A stretch of DNA of 33,316 nucleotides, taken from the NCBI GenBank assembly GCA_018711035.1, contig DVIU01000217.1, forward strand, positions 1-33,316, in the 5' to 3' direction. Of this stretch, positions 18,601 through 23,779 are shown one piece after another. This DNA is from Candidatus Scatousia excrementigallinarum (GTDB taxonomy: Bacteria; Cyanobacteriota; Vampirovibrionia; Gastranaerophilales; Gastranaerophilaceae). How positions within the stretch are numbered: position 1 is the stretch's first letter; every line of letters begins with the position of its first letter. The translations under genes were made by a program, and so were the position numbers. The notes under the pieces were generated by a model. That model was not told where the DNA came from. It saw only the letters and a list, made by a program, of their open reading frames with translations, and searched no databases.

Positions 18601-21450
18601 CACGGACATAATAGACAAAATACTGACGGTGCCGGTCAGCTTACAATTAAATCAGATAACGGAATCGCAGTAAATGAAAAAAGAGGTTCTAATGGGGAAT
18701 TGCTTGCTACAGTTGATTCTGTTGGTAATACAGTAATCGAAAACGGTAATAATTCCGGCATAACAATTGATGGTAAAGTCCTCAATGACGGTGCAATTAA
18801 CGTTAAAAATAACGGTTCGGAAGGCGTTTCCGTTAATAGTATAATTGAAAACTCAAACGGTACCTTAAAAGTAGATAATACGCAAGGAAATGTAACAATT
18901 TCAGAAAAAGGAACTTTACAAAATTCTAACGGAAATATCGAAATTAAAAATACCGGAGAGGGCAAGGTTTCAATTATCGGTAAAATTAAAAACCTGTTAA
19001 AAGGCGATACAAAAATCGATTCGCAGGGTGAACAGGGAATTGAAATCTCTGGTACTGTAACCAATACTGACGGTATTGTTGAAATTTCAAATAAAAAAGC
19101 CGGAGTAACAATTTCCGGACTAGTAGAAAATAAAAAAGGTAAAACTACCGTTAAAAATGAAGGTTCTGACGGTATAAAAGTTACCTCTGCCGGTAAAATC
19201 CAAAATAATAACGGACAACTTGAGCTTGAAAATACAGGTAAGGGCGGTATGAAGCTTGAAGGTAAAGTTAAAACAAGTACCGGTGATATTAAACTTACCA
19301 ATAAAGATTCTGATATTGTAATCGGGCATAAAGATACAGATTTCAATATAGAATCCGGCAGTAATGTTGTTATTAACCAGACAAACGGAGATGTTCTAAA
19401 TGCCGGTGTTGATAAAACTTTAATCTCAGCAGCTTCTGACTTGATTATGACTGTTAACGGCGGCAGTGTCGGTAAGCGTGCACAAACAGACAAGCCTGCT
19501 TACAGTATAGATGCAAGTACAAGAGACTATACAAAATCTCTTAATGTTAATATTAAAGGAAAAGTTAATATTGAAGCAAACGCAAAAGACGGTGTAAAAG
19601 ATTCCGGCTTGGTAAATCTTACAGCTAAAAAATCAGATTTGAATGTTGATAAGATTAAAACCGACGGGGACATTGTCCTTACTGCTGCGGATTGGAAATA
19701 TCAGGATGAAGAAAATCCTGATCCGAATAATGACCCTTATTACAGAGGCTACTCAATTAGAAATGCTTCGACAGATAAATCACAGGCAAATCTTGAAGGT
19801 AAAAATATCTCGGTAATCTCAAGTAACGAAATCGGCGAAAAAGGCAACGCTTTGACATATAATCAAAGAACAGACCTCGACGCGAATGCAAAAGTCGGAT
19901 TTGAGGCTGAAAATGATATTTACCTTGACGGTTCGGCAAAAGGTGATAAGACAAATATCGCTTATCTGGTATCAAAACGCGGTTCAATTGACTTTGCGCT
20001 CGGGTCGGATGCTGAAATTCATGAAATAACTTCAAATAATCATTTACATATTCAAAGCAGAGCCAAAAATCTTACAATATATAACCTTGGCAAACTGACC
20101 AGCCTTGGCGAAGATTTTAATGACCTTCTCTATCCGCACGATAAAATCAAGCTTGGTGGAAATTCTATGGACGTAGTTCCACAGACTGTTGCAATAGAAG
20201 TTCTTGATGCAAACGGTGGAGCCGAGGCAAATTCAACTCTGAAAATCTATAATGCCTATGTCCGTGGTGCAAATAACGGTAAGGGAAGTTATGAACAATA
20301 CCTTGACCAGACATTCCAAACTGCCGATGTATCGTTGATGGCTGATAATATTTACGCTCACGCTTACGATGCGGCAAAATCGGATGTGTACACAAATAAC
20401 AGACCTGGTGGATTTGACCCTACTTTAGATACTGTATATACAGACCTGAATGGTAACGAAGCGCATGCTACAGGCTTTAATACAGTAGGTGAAGGTGCGA
20501 AGTTGTCTTTTGACCTTCAGGGCGTATCTAGAGAAATGGTTAAAAGCGCAACAGGAGATGATTCCACACGAAGCTATAACGAAACTGATAAATTCCAAAC
20601 AATTGAATTTTTCAATAATAAATACCAGATTCCGGACGGTAAGGCTTACAAAGCTCATGAAGTTACATTGTCTGTAAATTCAAGTGACGAATCTGAAGAA
20701 ACCGGCAATAACCGCGGATTAAATATAAACAAAATCTATGCTGATAATGCTTATGTTGATACAAAAGACTTAAATCTTTCTGTAAGAGACGGCCTTATCA
20801 CAAACTATGCGGAATTCAGAAACGGTAACAGATTTGGAGAAGGTAATTATCCTGGAGATTACAGATGGCTCACTGTTGTTGATAATGATTTCAGAAGACT
20901 CGTTGATTCAACACTTCAACTTTATACCGAAAAAACCGGTTCTTTTGGACTTGATATGGGCAACCTTGTTATTCTGAGATCTAAAGCTCCTGCTGTTAAT
21001 TATAATCCTTATGAAGTTGCAAACTTATTTAGAAATGAAAACAGTTTCTACAGATTGACTTATAAGGATGACAAAATTCAGTACAACACAACAACTCCTG
21101 ACTTTAAAGATATTGATAAGGCAACTTATAAGGCCACAAAACGTGTGTCTATGCGCTTCCCTACAAAGGATCAAAATCTTCAATCAAATGTCGCGGTATA
21201 TGATATTTCTAAAACCGGTGCTTTGATAGATAACCCTAATAACCTCAAAATAGGGGATAAAAAACATGTAAAACTTTTATATGAAGATATGGATATTGAT
21301 GTGGATGTAGAAGTTGTACGTATTACAGACAATGGTTTTGCAGGTGTTAAATTCATAAACATGAATAAATCCACCGCAAATAAAATTCTTTATCTGAATT
21401 TATCAAGAGCAAATTCAATGAAGGAAAATTACACAAGTCAGTTACCATAA
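6688..21450 (+). CDS. TpsA: giant LktA-like filamentous adhesin with C-terminal PilZ domain
   Basis: 4,920 aa from the ATG at 6688, chosen because AAAAGGG lies 7 bases upstream and MKKVRTFKT opens a typical signal peptide (1-35, cleavage after VLA); an in-frame TTG at 6589 lacks these. Domain order: TPS secretion domain (about 36-290) with VFVSPSGIVIG (SPSGI at 128-132, in place of the NPNGI of FHA); thirty or more degenerate beta-strand repeats (about 590-2760); further beta-rich passenger; an alpha-helical coiled-coil insert (about 3390-3610); eight or nine beta-helix units of 22-25 residues (about 4016-4210); a beta-rich region; and a PilZ domain (about 4812-4910). By eye the only Cys is in the signal peptide, as expected of an exported protein. 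TpsB is encoded divergently. Substrate or host receptor unknown. No toxin or immunity gene follows, so it is an adhesin rather than a CdiA. Confidence 0.92.
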   Translation: MKKVRTFKTIVTKAFALFLCLSFIFQQSLIVPVLASEITPDNSAGMGANINNPVDGVYDITAGFTHGSTDFGHFDQFNLTPGDVANLINSVGINKFVALVNNQVNINGLLNILNSGGVFNNGHAVFVSPSGIVIGASGVLNVGALSLITPSQGTYNNFVGGLKANPTEDLTALKTDSQGNITINGKIIARGDVEMYGKDITIAGDGNSSAGILAGLGDKLKNQVLTADNAEQIFNGLVSNAIQDPTGFGFENGKVVIKAQAVNNHAPDSNVTSAGVNIKNAAIVGKDIDISVTASDTIETTADEAGSVKDIVLNIDKYFDMENPYEDFTGARAEAVINIENSKLAAVDNINISTNASATTNISSADKPSSALVLALGNSTKSTIDIKNTKINAGGDLNANAVSENISEIEISNEAEDSDDMKSKALIAVNHTSKADTHVVIDNQSTIKADNLNVKAVNATNNNISVTNTVKYEGDSKDGKKAGNNAASSAGVSLLLKNDRITTNAEVNANTELKGEAKVTAQNLHVSNTAISSSGVVAEEDDKESEKSDTDTSGIFSKIQDILASFSQAGVDSSNPTSGSSASGSGTPAAEMSGVVNINKSEVTTTASIGSTDFNAGGDVSVEANTIDYTTNIASAASSDGAKFAPGAAVIVNSQNNTTKAVIKDNSKVSAKSVKLNATTELPLTLAELKLNILDKSFSLNPQSNGNWDFSGFEGSGDDYAGIDLSDLDFGFIGEDGSPVEFSTQFFNNQATSAANGVTTGIAGAVVYNSIVNDTTASIGNNAVVTASQGDIIANAVNSVVNYNAAGDVSALFKQDDKANGGKFGLGGSVLINNYTNNATASIGKNATVTAGNGKVELTSANEASYMNLVSSGAQAGKFALAGSVLVNNINGNTESKIGEQARVKAAVVNVKAGEGQIKTAANTDGLKDDSLDLNQERSAKDKTSVINIGGAISQQKARKGQSSGKASSGGNNSSGAAIGATVMVNNINKNVKASIGNNAEITATKSVDIKANTETGTLNIGLAGAFTGGVKTKKPASKDSSSQGQDFGNFGNWQDSVGNITDRVENAVSSTDNTVNNATGSSVTDHLQGSDVQGALGSTNNTPNDVTPGTSGTTSQGQNLAGHSGNLMQNEDGSNAVANGSTATNSFSTAAAGVVNVNSNETNVEASIGNATINVGDSLNVEASQDTQGLDIATGVSKAGNLGAGAAINVNSKAGSTNALMNGTNVIFTGSGDRLSVIADETNNNIAVALGVGAAKGGNNTQIAIGGSFNTNLIENSVKSSMNDVDVEGKGNTEIEVIANNYSKSYKGAGGVAYAGGKSNSSGGGATGGGVSGSGTSDGGSTGVGAGVAGNIDVYNKTTKAEITSSEGNKSKLTNVGNVSVEANNKGGATDDVIGFSMGGAISGANTSANFAGAIGVGVFGNEVSALIKNADISSIGDINVNADSNLNLANITGSASISKASKGAGVGIGTVVNVINNIVIAGIEDTIISKSKSVNVNAKETEVLQFLAANLGFNAGVDAKHVGVYPNAIVSVLDSDIKSYITGGSVTSDGNVASKAAYDSDIKGITAVLASDGFVVGGNIVSNVLTNSTTSNVNSTVSAGGQLSSVAEADENIDVIAAGAAISSGKLAVAANIGVNVLDNTTDAKLGGNVTKSGSVNVNASDTTNLKTRGGTLSGSAGTGVGGSIIVDVLVKDVSASISDGANINSDGNVNVNASAKNYSGGDSKLSINLADILNNIDNIDLENYEELKDWQMTYDLVGGGSTALSGSLITKVVNNNVTASVGNAVVNSGSLNVAASEDVVINAIVGNISGGAGKTIGGSAFVNVVTGTTEAKIAKGANVTTTSKGVSVIADNKQSIRTIMVMGGGGQIAVNGSANVNVFNNNTLATVEDGVTIDSKGAVKVDAAEKTEVESINIAASAGSNIAAGGVIYVNTFSSDVKATVGKKEGEQTSITAGGDIDVNADSKSAFGATMMMAGLGGTAGVSGAAVVNVVDAVVSSYVVNSLLSNAGHDINVLANSNFNNWKYSNNSLYDTMSKTESYLTGKIDEIDMDNFTPIVNILSLSGAGTAAVGAVAVANTVTNNVSAVVENSNITNTNSLNVSATTASQTYDALASLAGSGVASVTGSALVNLIEGETKAAVIGTTVERGSVYVNAADNAYMDGILLGVAGAGTAAVTASVNTNLTENKVNAVIDESTIRDADKVSVKSESNKKASTLASGIAVSGGAGVNGLVIVNQNETENNAKITNSTIKTKNDVKVEGKSSFKTFDALASAGVSTVAVNAAAISNIAANKNTASIENTNISESGSVTVNAESTNDIKGNNISLGVGGGAIGLSALVNLVESETKAFINNSDPSKIIKTAALNVKANDSINLDMNVGVLTAGGVSAAGAANVNIINNAVLAEIKSQSEISASSVNVNAVSDMDINILTASAAVGAFGGAASVAVTSIGGKFDDSNTDAYLKTDDGGNLVDKAISQTGVKVSENSKGGTVANVNANIKSDGDVNVKASNNLNLDKTNAQAVAGFGSLAGNVLVTNMKYNTSASMQGDVTGKNISVNANNTVKANTTAYSASLSGVNFGGNVAYFTNDATTSAAINGGTIKGTNVAVNATSKDTTSVNSTGASVSGANINATVALTESNNKVSAAINNKVNINADKLDVIADNTSSLTSELASLSASVISGQVVINKAESSAITSAIVDATGTINAADMNVITSTGGISAKSIVNMGGVSLAGVDVTSQGAIVKAQFDSAIKGDAEIVNKNSDKTGSTNVYAGVKTGTTEAGEIKAEASAKQVKAGLAGVGVTSLNANVSAATDVTINPANLKTDNLNVFSKLNRTANVGSESGSLSAIELSTLDMDAYAGGSNTITIAGNTEVEKAINVQLGDKANVNTSIMNQSISLVGANVNTADAVIDTDTTINIGGNLSMDNMTVNSNVERNTVNSSESSGGGFVDVNSYKMTTNSGGDSTINITANIQGDSKNAVDVTSTAKNTANTRISSKSAGLAAIAKNETKNTITATNKINVNGANIKTNGGDISIKADSENRVLMRQNEQGAGAIVIRGGKINNSINSIADVEFNNANIEAENVNVSASAKLGTIGDKEISYRVGVSGFSATHDADISNDITQNSNIKFNNSTVKAKQNMNVKARTESTLKQKIYTEGDGFVTKNVATSNLKVTNNNNITISKGSTLEANDLNLAMDSKNILHSESVTNADHFGGLDPEAHANLELTINNTINNSGELKGKDTVQINFMKDDSVNELTQLAELTVDAAVATGDADGYLKYNVNNNLNVNEGASISSGKDVAIRYSDGDYKLNSRVHSKKTSYLLFGIPITVEDDYSNVSRGGTSKLTLNGEITAGSESKYNFEIDRDGNVVEHSGFEDKYEKVDSDKVISAEQQEKDNEKVISEVKDEIENINNEIAEMKKNQEANSKEIAEYEQKLEQYQTLLDSLNANKDNTITMDNIENQIKDKVNEKIEDADNFWSNYNKYANEHKGEGGDLFDKYVDTLSIENKAEVKSAYHSVADNITTDAESGLAIFKQGDLISIISDKDSVQESIDRLEQVVNNYTQQLNNLKIKGEGLISSIQSNSESLSAMNDQLKYLEDLRGSFTDTSVGKPYFKFDNLDIPNAKIEISGIDMKVVKDSNGNESLAPNIEGNGNFHIFAPTVEVTNYSDYDLVFGNINYNTSGNSGLIINDVTYNHLANKDTPVADNVHLLSGDTTGDFNPGISIKNLYDHNNPVAGGSIVSNIIMNGLINFNNGYLSIWNESGDITIKSLINTASKDIIATQGNAVYTGGGSFEIKENDRFVAGKDVTVNASNIKVDGLVQAGYGDRNIVITEDMIKPENLVVDPNTGEKNMVDTAYLDNSNGNIKVLYVDGKLLVFNTQQEGGNVNFTGSVSGSGTVKYTDGFANVNIQNKTDKELVVNNLANDRMNGQFTNRGSLKSDNIINQGHSEALTNIDSNGKISILGFLKHGHNRQNTDGAGQLTIKSDNGIAVNEKRGSNGELLATVDSVGNTVIENGNNSGITIDGKVLNDGAINVKNNGSEGVSVNSIIENSNGTLKVDNTQGNVTISEKGTLQNSNGNIEIKNTGEGKVSIIGKIKNLLKGDTKIDSQGEQGIEISGTVTNTDGIVEISNKKAGVTISGLVENKKGKTTVKNEGSDGIKVTSAGKIQNNNGQLELENTGKGGMKLEGKVKTSTGDIKLTNKDSDIVIGHKDTDFNIESGSNVVINQTNGDVLNAGVDKTLISAASDLIMTVNGGSVGKRAQTDKPAYSIDASTRDYTKSLNVNIKGKVNIEANAKDGVKDSGLVNLTAKKSDLNVDKIKTDGDIVLTAADWKYQDEENPDPNNDPYYRGYSIRNASTDKSQANLEGKNISVISSNEIGEKGNALTYNQRTDLDANAKVGFEAENDIYLDGSAKGDKTNIAYLVSKRGSIDFALGSDAEIHEITSNNHLHIQSRAKNLTIYNLGKLTSLGEDFNDLLYPHDKIKLGGNSMDVVPQTVAIEVLDANGGAEANSTLKIYNAYVRGANNGKGSYEQYLDQTFQTADVSLMADNIYAHAYDAAKSDVYTNNRPGGFDPTLDTVYTDLNGNEAHATGFNTVGEGAKLSFDLQGVSREMVKSATGDDSTRSYNETDKFQTIEFFNNKYQIPDGKAYKAHEVTLSVNSSDESEETGNNRGLNINKIYADNAYVDTKDLNLSVRDGLITNYAEFRNGNRFGEGNYPGDYRWLTVVDNDFRRLVDSTLQLYTEKTGSFGLDMGNLVILRSKAPAVNYNPYEVANLFRNENSFYRLTYKDDKIQYNTTTPDFKDIDKATYKATKRVSMRFPTKDQNLQSNVAVYDISKTGALIDNPNNLKIGDKKHVKLLYEDMDIDVDVEVVRITDNGFAGVKFINMNKSTANKILYLNLSRANSMKENYTSQLP
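6793..7557 (+). other. TPS (two-partner secretion) domain of TpsA
   Basis: Directly after signal-peptide cleavage. It contains N-I-N-G-L-L-N-I-L-N-S-G-G, then HAVFVSPSGIVIGASGVLNVG, the family hallmark of a beta-helix that docks on the POTRA domains of TpsB and starts outward transport. Boundaries are approximate. Confidence 0.85.
8455..14960 (+). repeat. Degenerate protein repeats in the TpsA passenger (about 30 or more)
   Basis: Each unit of about 55-75 residues follows the pattern G-G-s-x-x-V-N-x-x-x-N-x-T-x-A-x-I-G-x-x-A-x-V-x-A-x-x-x-V-x-V-x-A. Clear examples lie at about 8455, 9160, 9330, 9610, 11560, 12140, 12300 and 13060. At DNA level the copies have diverged strongly, so this is an old protein repeat, not a recent tandem duplication. 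Two Ser/Gly-rich linkers interrupt it (about 8335-8460 and 10640-10735). This architecture is typical of LktA-type filamentous adhesins. Confidence 0.8.
16860..17510 (+). other. Coiled-coil insert in the TpsA beta-passenger
   Basis: Around residues 3390-3610 the Gly/Asn/Ser/Val-rich beta pattern stops and gives way to heptad-like helices rich in Glu, Lys, Gln and Leu (for example EIAEYEQKLEQYQTLLDSL and DRLEQVVNNYTQQLNNLKI). Beta-rich sequence resumes right after LKYLEDLRGSF. Confidence 0.75.
18733..19315 (+). repeat. Eight to nine short beta-helix repeats (22-25 aa each) in TpsA
   Basis: Units follow I/V-x-N-x-G-x-x-G-I-x-I-x-G-x-V-x-N-x-x-G-x-I-x, one per likely beta-helix turn; examples are ITIDGKVLNDGAINVKN and IEISGTVTNTDGIVEISN. 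They are shorter and more regular than the upstream repeats and end just before the non-repetitive C-terminal region. Confidence 0.75.
21118..21420 (+). other. PilZ (c-di-GMP-binding) domain at the C-terminus of TpsA
   Basis: RVSMR (R4819 and R4823, the RxxxR motif) is followed 16 residues later by DISKTG (D4839, S4841, G4844, the DxSxxG motif). Then comes the expected barrel pattern L-x-I-G-D...V-K-L-L-Y-E...V-D-V-E-V-V-R-I...G-F-A-G-V-K-F and a C-terminal helix. Both ligand-binding motifs are intact. No Shine-Dalgarno with an in-frame start precedes it, so it is a covalent part of the adhesin. Confidence 0.85.
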
Positions 21451-21458
21451 CGTAAATC

Positions 21459-21484
21459 AGAGCCGTTTTTAACGGCTCTTTTTT
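21459..21484 (+). terminator. Rho-independent terminator of tpsA
   Basis: Perfect 9-bp stem AGAGCCGTT/AACGGCTCT (21459-21467/21471-21479), loop TTT, followed by five T residues. It begins eight bases after the tpsA stop and separates tpsA from the MerR gene. Confidence 0.92.
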
Positions 21485-21485
21485 A

Positions 21486-21494
21486 TGGTAAAAT
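21486..21494 (+). promoter_or_regulatory. Extended -10 promoter of the MerR-family gene
   Basis: TGGTAAAAT directly abuts the T-run of the tpsA terminator, 20 bases before the ATG at 21515. The same layout (TGnTAAAAT, then a GGAGGG ribosome site) precedes cutA. Confidence 0.5.
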
Positions 21495-21514
21495 GTTTTC
21501 AAGGAGGGTACATA

Positions 21515-21928
21515 ATGTACACGATTAAAGAAGTTGCAGATAAAATGGATGTTTCCGAGCATACTCTTCGTTTTTGGGCAAAGAGCGGATTTTTTCCTTT
21601 TATAAAAAGGAATGAAAATAATGTGCGTTTATTTTCGGAAAATGATTTGGACTGGGTTAAAATTGTTAAGTGTTTGAGAATGGTTGGAACTGAAAATAAG
21701 GCTATTAAACGATATATTGACCTGTGTCTTATAGGTGATTCAACAATTCCTGAACGTTTTGGAATTATTCAGGCGACAAAGATTAAGGCTCAGCAGCAGA
21801 TGGATGATTTGCAAAGACAAATGGATTTGTTGGAATATAAAGAAAACTATTATAAAAATCTTATAAAAAATAACCTCAATGACGAGTGGAATCCGATGAA
21901 TAAAGTTGAGCATGAAAGTATTGCATAA
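21515..21928 (+). CDS. MerR-family transcriptional regulator (AdhR/NmlR-like)
   Basis: 137 aa from the ATG at 21515, chosen for its strong AAGGAGGG ribosome site; an in-frame ATG at 21485 has none. The N-terminal winged helix-turn-helix reads MYTIKEVADKMDVSEHTLRFW (DNA-binding, residues 1-70), with the MerR wing and the helix containing ENDLDWVKIVKCLR. A long C-terminal dimerisation coiled coil (about 85-122, MDDLQRQMDLLEYKENYYKNL) follows. There is no long effector domain and no metal-binding Cys cluster; C50 in VKCLR and C72 in IDLCL are the visible cysteines. This fits the AdhR/NmlR subgroup that responds to aldehydes and other electrophiles. The two palindromic 19-bp-spacer promoters at 23749-23779 and 26604-26634 are its best candidate targets. 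Confidence 0.9.
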   Translation: MYTIKEVADKMDVSEHTLRFWAKSGFFPFIKRNENNVRLFSENDLDWVKIVKCLRMVGTENKAIKRYIDLCLIGDSTIPERFGIIQATKIKAQQQMDDLQRQMDLLEYKENYYKNLIKNNLNDEWNPMNKVEHESIA

Positions 21929-21930
21929 TA

Positions 21931-21965
21931 AAAACGCCCGATAATAATAATCGGGCGTTTTGTTT
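21931..21965. terminator. Bidirectional terminator between the MerR gene and the DXS-like gene
   Basis: 11-bp perfect stem AAAACGCCCGA/TCGGGCGTTTT (21931-21941/21951-21961) with A- and T-rich flanks, so it can act on both convergent transcripts. It starts two bases after the MerR stop and touches the stop of the DXS-like gene. Confidence 0.9.
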
Positions 21966-23716
21966 TAGAGACATTTTTTTATATCATCAACAATAAGTTC
22001 TTTTGTAAGATGATATCTCTGATAAAGTTCTTCAAGCGGAACTCTGTCGGTAAATTCTTTTTTGCCGCCGAAGTTTAGAACCTTAATATCCGACTTTCCA
22101 AAATATCTTGATATTTTTTCGCCAAAACCTCCGTCAACCTGTCCGTCTTCAAGAGTTATGACAACTTTATGACTGTCTTTTAAGCTGTTTAGCAATTCTT
22201 CGTCAATTCCTGTAATAAAACGCGGATTAATTAATGTTGCGTTAATTCCGGTTTTTGCTTTTAATTCGTCTTTGACATCTTTTGCCAGATGGAAGAAGTT
22301 TCCGAGCCCTAAAATTGCTACCTCTGAACCCTGTTCTTCAACTTTGAATTTATTAAGAATTGAATAATCTGTATTGTCTTCAATGCCTGTAGAAACAAAG
22401 TTTCCGAACGGCACTCTTATTGCAACAGGAAAATCTTTTTGTTCAACAGACCAGTCGAGCATTTTAAGGTATTCTTCTTTAGAAGTTGGCGCAAGATAAA
22501 CCATATTAGGAATATTACAAATCAGCGGTATATCAAATGACCCGAGATGTGTTGCGTCGCCGTTTGAAAGTGCGCCCCAGTGCACTAAAATAGTAACAGG
22601 GGAATTGTTCAGGCACAAATCCTGTGAAAGCTGGTCATACGTTCTTTGTACAAAAGAACTGAGAATTGCAAGAATAGGTTTTGCACCGTATTTTGCCATT
22701 GCAGAGGCTGCTGCAACGGCATGTTCTTCTGCAATTCCAACATCAAGATACTGTTTGCCGAGTTTTTTTCTGAATTCCGGCGTAAAACCGTATGCCCCCG
22801 GTGTGGCAGGAGATATCGCTATAATCGAAGGGTCTTTTTCGGCTTTATTCAGAATGTAATCTGTTGTAATTGACACGTAATTTTCACTCTGTACAGGTGC
22901 AGGTTCTTCTTTCTTATCCAGAGTTCCCGGAAGAATCCAGTGGAAGGCCTCTTTGTTTTCTTCCGCAACTGCAAGACCGTGACCTTTTAGAGTATGTAAA
23001 TGTACTACTACCGGGTGATTCGTGTCTTTTACTCTTTTGAAAGCTTCTATTAGTTTTTCAATATTATTGCCTTCGGCTACATAAATATAATCAAATCCTA
23101 AGGATTTAAAGAAGTTACATTCACATTTTCCGTCGGAATCCTTTAATTCCTGTAGATTTTTGTATAATCCGCCATAATTTTCGGCAATAGACATATCATT
23201 GTCATTAACCACAACAATCATATTACTGTCTAAAACCGCTGCGTTATCGAGTCCTTCAAGAGCTTCACCTCCGCTTAAAGAGCCGTCTCCTATTAGTGCA
23301 ATGATATTTTCTTTGCCGCCTGTCAAATCTCTTGCTTTTGCAAGTCCTGTTGCAAGGCTTACAGAGGTTGAGGTGTGGCCTACTTTAAATATATCGTGCA
23401 TACTTTCTTCCGGAGCAGTGTAGCCTGTATATTTATGGTAAAGTTCAGGATTTGTAAAGCCTTCTTTTCTACCTGTCAAAATTTTGTGCGGGTAACACTG
23501 GTGCGATACATCAAAAACTATTTTATCAACAGGAGAGTTAAAAACATAATGCAATGCAATTGTTGTCTCTATAATTCCCAGATTCGGCCCCATATGACCG
23601 CCTGTTGTATTTACTTTTTTAATAATAAGTTCTCTGATTTCATCGGCAAGCGTGTTCAATTCATTCAAAGATAAATTTTTCAAATCTGATGGTGAATTTA
23701 CTTTGTCTAAAATCAT
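21965..23716 (-). CDS. dxs: 1-deoxy-D-xylulose-5-phosphate synthase-like TPP enzyme (divergent DXS)
   Basis: 583 aa, about 40 residues shorter than canonical DXS. The transketolase-type TPP enzyme features are clear: GGHMGPNLGIIE near residue 40, DVSHQCYPHKILTGR, GHTSTS, the TPP/Mg motif GDGSLSGG...NDNDMSI, and the catalytic Glu in DVGIAEEHAV. Canonical DXS joins pyruvate and glyceraldehyde 3-phosphate for isoprenoids, thiamine and pyridoxal. Two sites differ: GHS is GHT, and the DRAG segment holding a substrate-phosphate Arg reads VHWG, so that Arg is His by my alignment; the later Arg in IRVPFGN remains. It could be a true DXS or a paralogue with another acceptor. ATG at 23716 is preferred (AAAGGAG upstream) over an in-frame TTG at 23722. 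It is driven by a MerR-type promoter, atypical for a housekeeping dxs. Confidence 0.8.
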   Translation of the reverse strand: MILDKVNSPSDLKNLSLNELNTLADEIRELIIKKVNTTGGHMGPNLGIIETTIALHYVFNSPVDKIVFDVSHQCYPHKILTGRKEGFTNPELYHKYTGYTAPEESMHDIFKVGHTSTSVSLATGLAKARDLTGGKENIIALIGDGSLSGGEALEGLDNAAVLDSNMIVVVNDNDMSIAENYGGLYKNLQELKDSDGKCECNFFKSLGFDYIYVAEGNNIEKLIEAFKRVKDTNHPVVVHLHTLKGHGLAVAEENKEAFHWILPGTLDKKEEPAPVQSENYVSITTDYILNKAEKDPSIIAISPATPGAYGFTPEFRKKLGKQYLDVGIAEEHAVAAASAMAKYGAKPILAILSSFVQRTYDQLSQDLCLNNSPVTILVHWGALSNGDATHLGSFDIPLICNIPNMVYLAPTSKEEYLKMLDWSVEQKDFPVAIRVPFGNFVSTGIEDNTDYSILNKFKVEEQGSEVAILGLGNFFHLAKDVKDELKAKTGINATLINPRFITGIDEELLNSLKDSHKVVITLEDGQVDGGFGEKISRYFGKSDIKVLNFGGKKEFTDRVPLEELYQRYHLTKELIVDDIKKCL

Positions 23717-23748
23717 GTTCAATTATCTCCTTTCCATGCTATATTCAT

Positions 23749-23779
23749 ATTTTAAAACCTGATAGCAGCTATCAGTCAA
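23749..23779 (-). promoter_or_regulatory. MerR-type operator/promoter upstream of the DXS-like gene
   Basis: -35 TTGACT (23779-23774), a 19-base spacer and -10 TAAAAT (23754-23749). A perfect 8-1-8 palindrome, CTGATAGC-A-GCTATCAG (23759-23775), fills the spacer and overlaps the -35. Over-long spacers with a central dyad are the hallmark of MerR-activated promoters, and TTGACT with AG(T)-n-(A)CT inside the dyad is the AdhR/NmlR pattern. The -35 contains the TGA stop codon of the upstream EamA gene. Confidence 0.8.

Noticed and set aside
18636-19493. 285-aa and many other long open frames antisense to tpsA
   Set aside because: They lack ribosome sites and have low-complexity composition. They come from biased codon use in the repetitive adhesin gene.
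6688-21928. Contact-dependent inhibition (CdiA/CdiI) locus
   Set aside because: The C-terminus is PilZ-like rather than toxin-like, a terminator follows, and the next gene is a MerR regulator, not an immunity protein.
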